Assembly (NCBI GenBank): GCA_028564705.1
Contig: JAPXFQ010002141.1
Coordinates: 310,001-374,000 of the forward strand
DNA from: Apricaphanius iberus
Taxonomy: Eukaryota; Chordata; Actinopteri; Cyprinodontiformes; Aphaniidae
Reading direction: 5' to 3'
DNA length: 64,000 nt
Of the stretch, positions 57,494 to 64,000 are shown in pieces. How positions within the stretch are numbered: position 1 is the first letter of the stretch; the number at the start of each line of letters is the position of its first letter. The position numbers were made by a program, and so were the translations under genes. Below the pieces are notes generated by a model, which was not told the origin of the DNA, did no database searches, and saw nothing but the letters and a program-made list of their open reading frames with translations.

Positions 57494-58721
57494 AGCCTAG
57501 GTTATTTTTCCCCGTGAGCAAGTTTGCACCCATACATGGATGCATTGACAAACAAGTTTTTCGAATATGGTTCTTCATTGGTTTTCAGTGTTGCAAAGCA
57601 ATTCCTCATGAGGAATACCATATCTTTGTGAACACTTTTATATGCAGTTTTGTATAACCTGCTTTACATGTATTTGGGTAAATATTTTTATATGTAGTTT
57701 CATATAACCTGCCTTATTATTTCAAAAAGGAACAAGCTGGTTTCACAGTGAAGGACAACTTGTTTTTACAGAGAAGTATTGTACCAGTACATGGTTCCTC
57801 CCTTATCCTGGGCCGAGACTAGAAGAGACAAGAAACACTCCTTAGGGAGGACACAAGAATTATTGACGCTCACGTCAGTGAGTCTAAACTATGAAAAAAT
57901 ACTGGGTGTGTTCAATTATTAATCTGTGTCGTGGTGCTGTAATAAAAGTGTGATGCCATGTTTAGAATTTAGTCAGACTTTGGTCTTGCTCCATCTGATC
58001 AGGTGTGTTGCCTCAAACAGAATTCTGTTGTGTGGTTTTGTTGTTTCTCTCTGTCCCTGAGTCTTATTCTGAAAAGGTTCCGCTGAGGAGCGTCGGGTCC
58101 CCTAAAACATACAGATAGCAGTTCCTGATTGAAGAAGGAGTTTATCCAGCAAAAGTAAAAAAGAATCAAAATTTTTAACCCCGACACCCACCAGGACTTT
58201 TTATGGCAGATCTGCCTACCATCCCAGTACCATTCCTGGTTAACTACAGTTTTTTTTCTTCAGCATGTGAACACATTTGCCCCTCAGGGAACAATGACCG
58301 ACAGAAAGTACGTTTGGATTTAGCTGTAAAGCTTTTTGCCAGAAGTACAGCTCATATAATACTCTAAAAACACATTTAAACAAACCCAGCGGCATCTGTT
58401 GTTGTTCCACTACACCTCCTGGTTCTCAACATCAACAAAAGACAACAGTAGATAAATTATCCTTTCCATATAAAGCATGTAGCGCCCAAATGCTGTATTA
58501 ACTACTGATTACAGTGACTATAGAGCATAGTTGTGGTGAAACGATCTCTGGCTGTTATTGAGCTGACCAATCACAGGTATACACTCAGACAGAGACAGAT
58601 GGTTAAAGAACTGGTCTGTAATCCGTCCATTGTTGCGTAGCTGACGGAGAGCCCTTGCGTTGACGGATAATGGAGTTGCTTCTGTCTGTTTCGACGTAGA
58701 CAGAGAAGTATAAACTTGCCT
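57494..58721. mobile_element. TTA-flanked inverted-repeat element (Harbinger-like?)
   Basis: The left end agcctaggttatttttcccc follows TTA (57491-57493). The right end cagagaagtataaacttgcct precedes TTA (58722-58724). The right half is colinear with 41270-41745 (ataaagcatgtagcgcccaa, 'cccttgcgttgacggataat'). Near 57645-57720 a 40-base stretch with tatgcagttttgtataacct is repeated. No coding was recognised. Confidence 0.6.
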
Positions 58722-58724
58722 TTA

Positions 58725-61389
58725 GTCAGCAACACATATAAACAAATCAAGCCCAGCCCCCTGCTAGCAGACGTTATGGCTCTATGACTCTTCTAATGGA
58801 GTGTAAGACCTTGAAGGCTCACTTCTGTTTTCAAAGCCTCCTGTTTGGGAAGACTATTGCTTCCCAGTGTTACAGAACAACACGTTTTCATGTTAGCTTG
58901 TTACCAACTTCCGTTAGCATCGGTTGATGTTAACCACCATAGGTATTATTGAGCTGAAGGACCCCGCTTAGCTACCCTTGTCGGTGCTATTCTCTTAAAG
59001 TAGCAATAAATATTAGCAGACTTGATATCTGGCTATGGGAATTAGTCAGTGACAATGGTGTTTTTTTGTATAACAGCTGGAAGCTGAAAGATGGAGCACC
59101 GCCACACCAGTTTCCCACATAAACACTACAATAAAGTTATCTAATAAATATCTTTTGTTTTCACGAATACAAAAGGGTGTAAAAGGACAAATAAGATTTG
59201 ACAGACCTTTCGAATTTTGTGTTGTGAGGACAGAAGAACTGATGTACTGTAAGAGTAGGATACCAGACAAGTTGTAGCTCATATGGAGAGAAAAGCACAG
59301 AGGAAAAACAAGGTTAACTTCCAAATTAACAGCAAATAATGTAACTGGAGAGTAGTAGGAGAGGAAAGCATTAGACTGAAGAAAACTGGTCAATCTGCCC
59401 TAGAACTCTCTACAACAAACAGCAGCATAACTACAGAGCTAGCTCGGGATAACCTAGCCTGTTAGAATGAGGTAAGAGAGAGGCAGAGCTCATTACAGCT
59501 GCTCCAAAAATGTCAAGATTGCTCCATGAATGTATATTCTAATGCTAATCAGAGAGGAGCCCTTTAAAACTTTTTAAAAATAATTCAGTGGAGTAAGAAA
59601 CAAAACAAAAATGAGACAGAAGACTGAGACTTTATGTTGAAATTAAAAAAATAAGGCTGTTGCTCATCATTTTCCCTTTCTCTGCTTGAAATGAATAAAC
59701 TAATAGTAGTTGTTTCAGGGATTTTGTTTTATTTTGTTTTATTAAAAATGTCTGATTGCTTTCTAAAAATATCAATTGAATAAATTAACAATGCAATTTT
59801 AGATAGTTATATAGCAAATTGGAATTTAATGAAATGCACAACTTAGTCTGTTTTATCAAGAGTTTGTAATGAACGTGTTGTCTCGGATCGGTTTGAGGGA
59901 AAGCGACAGATGCGTAGAACACGTTGGATATCGTGTTGCAGTTTGCAGACCTGCAGACGCACTTTTAAGTGCTGTTTTGATTTAAATGTGACTCGTAGTA
60001 AACCTCTGTAAATACAGATTCCTTAAATGTCAGTGAAGAAGGGAAGTGTTGAAACACGATTCCTTATTTATCTCTTAAATTTAGATGCAGTCGCAGTGAA
60101 AGATGAAGCCCAGTGGACAGAAATAATCTGTTTAGTCTTTTATTCATAGCAGCAGAACCTCACTGCAGGTGTCACACATTAAAGTGCGTACAGGAGTGTT
60201 TTTAAGTTTTCTCAAATCCTCTTTGTGTTATGTTTTGCACACTGTTTGTATCTCAGAATAGGATAACCTGTTTGTTTCCTATTAGGAGAAACTATTTGCT
60301 GCCCGTTCATTGCAGAAGGACGGAAAATGCTTTCCATGCACTTAAAAATCGCTGAACCTGGATAATCCATTAGTTGAAAAGCAGAGCCTCAATTTGGCGG
60401 CAGAGTTTGGAGTGTTTGTCATTATTTCACACAGGCTCAGATGATTGTTTGTTATATAAATGTTTTAGGTTTGAATTTATTCATTTATCCCTGAAGAGCA
60501 GGAGGAGAATCGTACTTATTCCCAGTTCTATGTACAGCGGAGGTGAAAAGAAAGCATGACCACTTTTATTTAATTATTTTATTTTATTTGACCCAGACTG
60601 TAACTACTTAAACAAATAAATAAAAAGTCAGGAGCTATAAGGGAAAATCCCCTAGTAGCTTCTTCTATAGACGCATAAAGAGGTAAAGACGAAAAAAACT
60701 CACTGATAATCATCTGTTTCATTACTTTTATGAAATAAAGAGTTTGGTCAGCTGACTGTTCAGTAGAGTTAATTTCAATGAATCCAATGAATCCTAAAGT
60801 TACCAAAGCGCTGCACAGATTCATAAAAAGATAAGGAATAATTTGCAAACACCTGTAATAAAAAAAGCAGAAGAGAATAAACGACTAATAATTCAAATCC
60901 AGGTTATAAAAATGATTCTTTAAAAAATACTTTAATCATTAAAAGAGGAAGGGAGAAGATTGTTTCAGAGTTTGGAAGAAAATCAGAAAAATCTTTTGGC
61001 TCGCAAGAATTTCTGGAATAGCAGCCCTCAAAGTGGCAGCATGATAGAATAACTGTGTTACTTTCGTTCTGATTTTTATTCTTTTTATAATTTTTAATAC
61101 CTCTGTTTCTGGCAAAAACAACTTTTTTGGGACAACTACTCTGTTTTGAAAGCAATGCAGCTGGAAGAATATTTGCTGATACTTTTTTTTTTTTTTTTTT
61201 TTTTGGACATTTGTGATGCATGTATTTCATATGTAATGTATTTCATTTATGTATTGCAGGATTATTGAGGTGTTTCTGAATTTTAATTGAATCGCAAGAC
61301 GAGTCCTAGGGAAGTCCTGGCCTCAAACTTCTTCTGGGAACTTTTGTAAATGATCTCTAAGATAAAAAGATGAGTAAAACAATAAAAAA
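58725..61389. other. No identifiable feature; T22 run at 61183-61204
   Basis: A long stretch without a recognisable repeat or exon. Minus ORFs at 59046-59393 (115 codons) and 60904-61230 lack motifs; the second ends in the homopolymer. It may be unique host sequence. Confidence 0.5.
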
Positions 61390-61640
61390 ACACACATTAA
61401 AATCTTCATCTTCAAATCAACTTCGATGACTTCCACTTGTTCTCATTGGTAGATAGATTTGGAGATTATCTGCAAAATATGGCTAAAACATGCCATATTT
61501 CTTTAAAATCGACCCTGTAGGAAACACATACAGTGAAAAGGGTATATATCCTAAAACGGAGCCTTGAGGAACCCCACAGTTCACAGTGGATCAATCAATC
61601 AAACTTTATTTATAAAGCACTTTTCATACAAAAAATGCAA
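61390..61640 (-). pseudogene. L2-like LINE reverse-transcriptase fragment
   Basis: The minus strand reads CGVPQGSVLGYIPFSLYVFP (about 61503-61585), then ADNLQIYLPMRTSG, an eroded YADDTQIYL block. The TVPQGS-type and YADD-type motifs lie in the right order and spacing. At 61594-61640 a LINE-tail-like tcaaactttatttataaagc abuts in the same orientation, suggesting two fragments joined or a rearranged copy. Confidence 0.75.
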
Positions 61641-61849
61641 CTCAAAGTATTTAACAGAATAAAAATGACCCCACATATACCCCCTTTTTCATTATTATAT
61701 TAAAATAGACAATAAAATGGACAGTGGTAAGGCAAGGCAATTTGTTTCATACAGCACACTGTCAGCAACAAGATACAGTAATTCAGTGTGCTTTACATGA
61801 TTCGGGTGGTAAAGAAACAAACAGAACATACGATAAAAGCATAGAAAAT

Positions 61850-63064
61850 GTTGCGTACACAAAAGATTTACACTTTTTGGCATTTATCAATCTGGACGTG
61901 AGCGTACAATGCGCAAAAAATATACACCGAGTCAGGAGGTGCTGTAAATTTCACACCCATTTCAACCTTCATCGCAACACGCAAAAAACATGCATAAAAT
62001 TCAAGATTTAGACAACATTAAACATTCCTGTGCTGGAAAAATTATGCCTACACCTCTCACATTACAAATATGCAATTTCATGAAGTTATGTGTGGGTCAT
62101 TTAATGATCGTCTTTCATATTAAATAAACAAGGGGCGCCTCGCACACCACAGGGTTCCAAATTGTAGTCGATTAAAAACGTTAGTGCCTTAATTATTGCA
62201 GTTAGTGTGCAGTCGTGTTTTTTCTTCCTTTCAATATTACCCATGTTTTCGGCTGCCCAATATTTTTAGAACGGGTGTGCGTGCTGATCCCCTTTTTTTT
62301 TATGATAGTCTGTCATTAAATAAGGTGCAAAATGTCAAACTCTAAAGTCTCCCACAAACTGTCAATTTCTCAATAGCAGCAGCATACAGAAAAATTGAAG
62401 AAAAAAAACAAAATTTCTCTCTTCTAAAGACCTAAAGTGGCAGTGAAACAGTTACTATGTAAACCTTCTGTAACAGATATGAATATAAATGTATAAAAAG
62501 TAACTAGAAATGTTCTATGTACAACATGATGTGCAATGTATGGTTACAGCTTAGATGTTTTTATAAGATGTGGGTTGTGCGCACAATGCGCACAGCCGCG
62601 GCATCGTGCCATTCCGGTCCCACTGCAGGTGCTATTCATACTGGGTGTTCTGGCCACCAGCTGTGTAATATAACAATGAACAACTGCATGTCATGGTTTA
62701 GGTGACAAATGTTGTTGGAGCATCTAATAACCCTCCGTTCCAAACGCACACAAGACGCACCATGGAGCTGGGTCTGCCTGTGACCTATTTCCTGCTAGTG
62801 AAGTTTCTCTTTTTAACAATCATGGTCGTCTGCCGTTCAGCCATGTCGCAAAAACAAGGCGTGGAAAAGGTTCGTGAATATTAATAGGCGTGACTTTCAT
62901 AAATACGCTCGTTTCATCAGTGACATTTATCAACAAGCCCGGGTCTTTAAGCACAAATCTCGACGGATCCAACACGTTCATAAATCCCACGTTGAGTCTT
63001 GTGTATTTGGAATATACAAACCAAATATACACCGTTTTCTGTGCAAGTTTGATAAATGAGGCCC
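61850..63064. mobile_element. DNA-transposon-like element, partial
   Basis: The right end gtttgataaatgaggccc is a well-known type of fish transposon terminus. The left portion has gcatttatcaatctggacgt and 'gagcgtacaatgcgc', and the right portion has 'gtgcgcacaatgcgcacagc'. A short + frame at 62763 (MELGLPVTYFLLVKFLFLTI) may be incidental. Left terminus not found; the class is uncertain (Harbinger or hAT). Confidence 0.4.
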
Positions 63065-63065
63065 A

Positions 63066-64000
63066 TTGTGTAAACAACTGAGCAAAAGGAGACGTGGAAG
63101 CAAACAAAAATGGCTATATACAACACATATTTTCACAGAAAAAGTGACCCAACGCTGTTATTTCTGCTAAGAAAAAAAAGAAGATTGTATTAGCCCTTCT
63201 GAAATATTTGAAATATATCTGAAAATTTTTCATTTTAGAAAGGTCGAACCTTAAAAGCCCTATGTTTTTAATTTCTACAACCCTTAAAAATCCCTTACAA
63301 GAATTCCAACTTTGTGTTTCATTTAAAATATAACCTGTTTATTTATCATAAAGCAGGTAAAATAAAGCAAAAAAAAAACAAATGTAAAAAAGTTTGGACA
63401 TCTCTGATCTCAATGAACAACAAAAAAAAGGTTTTCACACCACTTTAACATTATAGCCGTAAACCGTTTAAAAACCTGGTAAAGACTGGATCGTTTGTTT
63501 TTGTGCTGAAGTAGGGGGCACTTTCTATTTCCCATGACTGTAAATCTTATGGTGCTCACAGACGAAAAGTAGTACATCCCCAAAGTGTGCTGCTGTACAC
63601 AGAGGTACCATTACTGCCTCCACCCAACCCCTGAGAAAAGGAGGATTTACTGTATACTTAGCTAAAAATAACCACGAGTGCCTGCATTATCAGTTTTGCT
63701 GATGAGGGCGACCGGAGTGTCAACCGAAATGTTCCCACCCAGGGGGCTTTTTTGATCAGCTTTCTTTTAAAAGTCTTTGGCCGGTAATGCAACTGTTGTG
63801 TCTTGTTTTTCTACATGACATCCCTGCTCTGAAGAGGAGGCAAAAAGAGGACCAAAACAGTATAAATAAGGTGAACTACAGAAGAGCACCTCCAACTAAA
63901 ACAGCAGGATTAATGTTTCCTTAGAAAGTCCTTAAAGCCTCATACCTTGGCATACAAAATGACTAGAAATGTACTAGAAAAAGCACTGACACCTCCAGTG
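63066..64000. other. No identifiable feature
   Basis: AT-rich to the window end, nothing supportable. Confidence 0.45.

Noticed and set aside
1..64000. CRISPR array, operon, phage or plasmid features
   Set aside because: The sequence is eukaryotic in character (introns-scale spacing, LINE/SINE/Tc1/hAT repeats); no regularly spaced repeats with unique spacers or tandem co-directional genes exist.

Overview
The window is AT-rich vertebrate nuclear DNA, almost certainly from a teleost fish. There is no compact operon-like coding. It holds a dense, layered mix of fish-type transposons: Tc1/mariner, pogo/Tigger, hAT MITEs, TTAA-target and TTA/TAA-target elements, L2-like and Rex/CR1-like LINE fragments, and a tRNA-derived SINE with a GGAT tail. 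The teleost assignment is an inference from this repeat mix; I cannot name the species.

No complete host protein-coding gene can be supported. The best host-gene candidates are three. One is a CpG-rich stretch at 18.2-19.1 kb that looks like a promoter/first-exon region. The second is a proline/serine-rich open exon on the + strand at 55.05-55.51 kb, bounded by an acceptor-like and a donor-like site. The third is a short, well-composed exon-like ORF on the - strand at 5.13-5.30 kb. If the first two belong to one gene, most of the window is its first intron; that is inference only.

Layout. 0-5 kb: LINE fragment, TCTA/TCTG microsatellite, a hAT relic with an 8-bp target duplication, and a fold-back element. 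5-18 kb: a degenerate full-length Tc1-like element (7.2-8.8 kb), a Tc1 end, repeats with palindromic TTTAGC units, a 264-codon ORF of doubtful status, and a 348-bp hAT MITE with a perfect 8-bp duplication. 18-24 kb: CpG-rich region, a hAT-like element, and a SINE with an 11-12 bp target duplication. 24-33 kb: LINE, a pyrimidine tract, a hAT element split by a TTAA-flanked element, a Tc1 end, a LINE 3' end, and two adjoining fold-back elements. 35-43 kb: LINE, an inverted-repeat element, then a stacked nest (Tc1 relic holding a 119-bp hAT MITE, followed by a TAA-flanked element holding a LINE reverse-transcriptase relic), and an element with a THAP-like remnant. 43-51 kb: overlapping ORFs of unknown origin, another Tc1 relic, the largest TTTAGC array, SINE fragments and a CpG-rich patch with a - strand ORF. 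51-59 kb: the youngest-looking transposon (a 1645-bp Tc1-like element with 200-bp inverted repeats), a pogo/Tigger relic, the candidate exon, a G-tract element and a TTA-flanked element. 59-64 kb: mostly featureless, with a LINE fragment and one further DNA-transposon-like element.

The coding sequences that can be recognised are transposase or reverse-transcriptase relics, all interrupted. I found no rRNA, tRNA gene, CRISPR array or bacterial-type system. The most informative signals are the nested insertions with readable target-site duplications, a hairpin-forming insertion inside the catalytic region of the 51.6-kb Tc1 transposase, and several multi-copy repeat families that I could define only by comparing parts of the window with each other.
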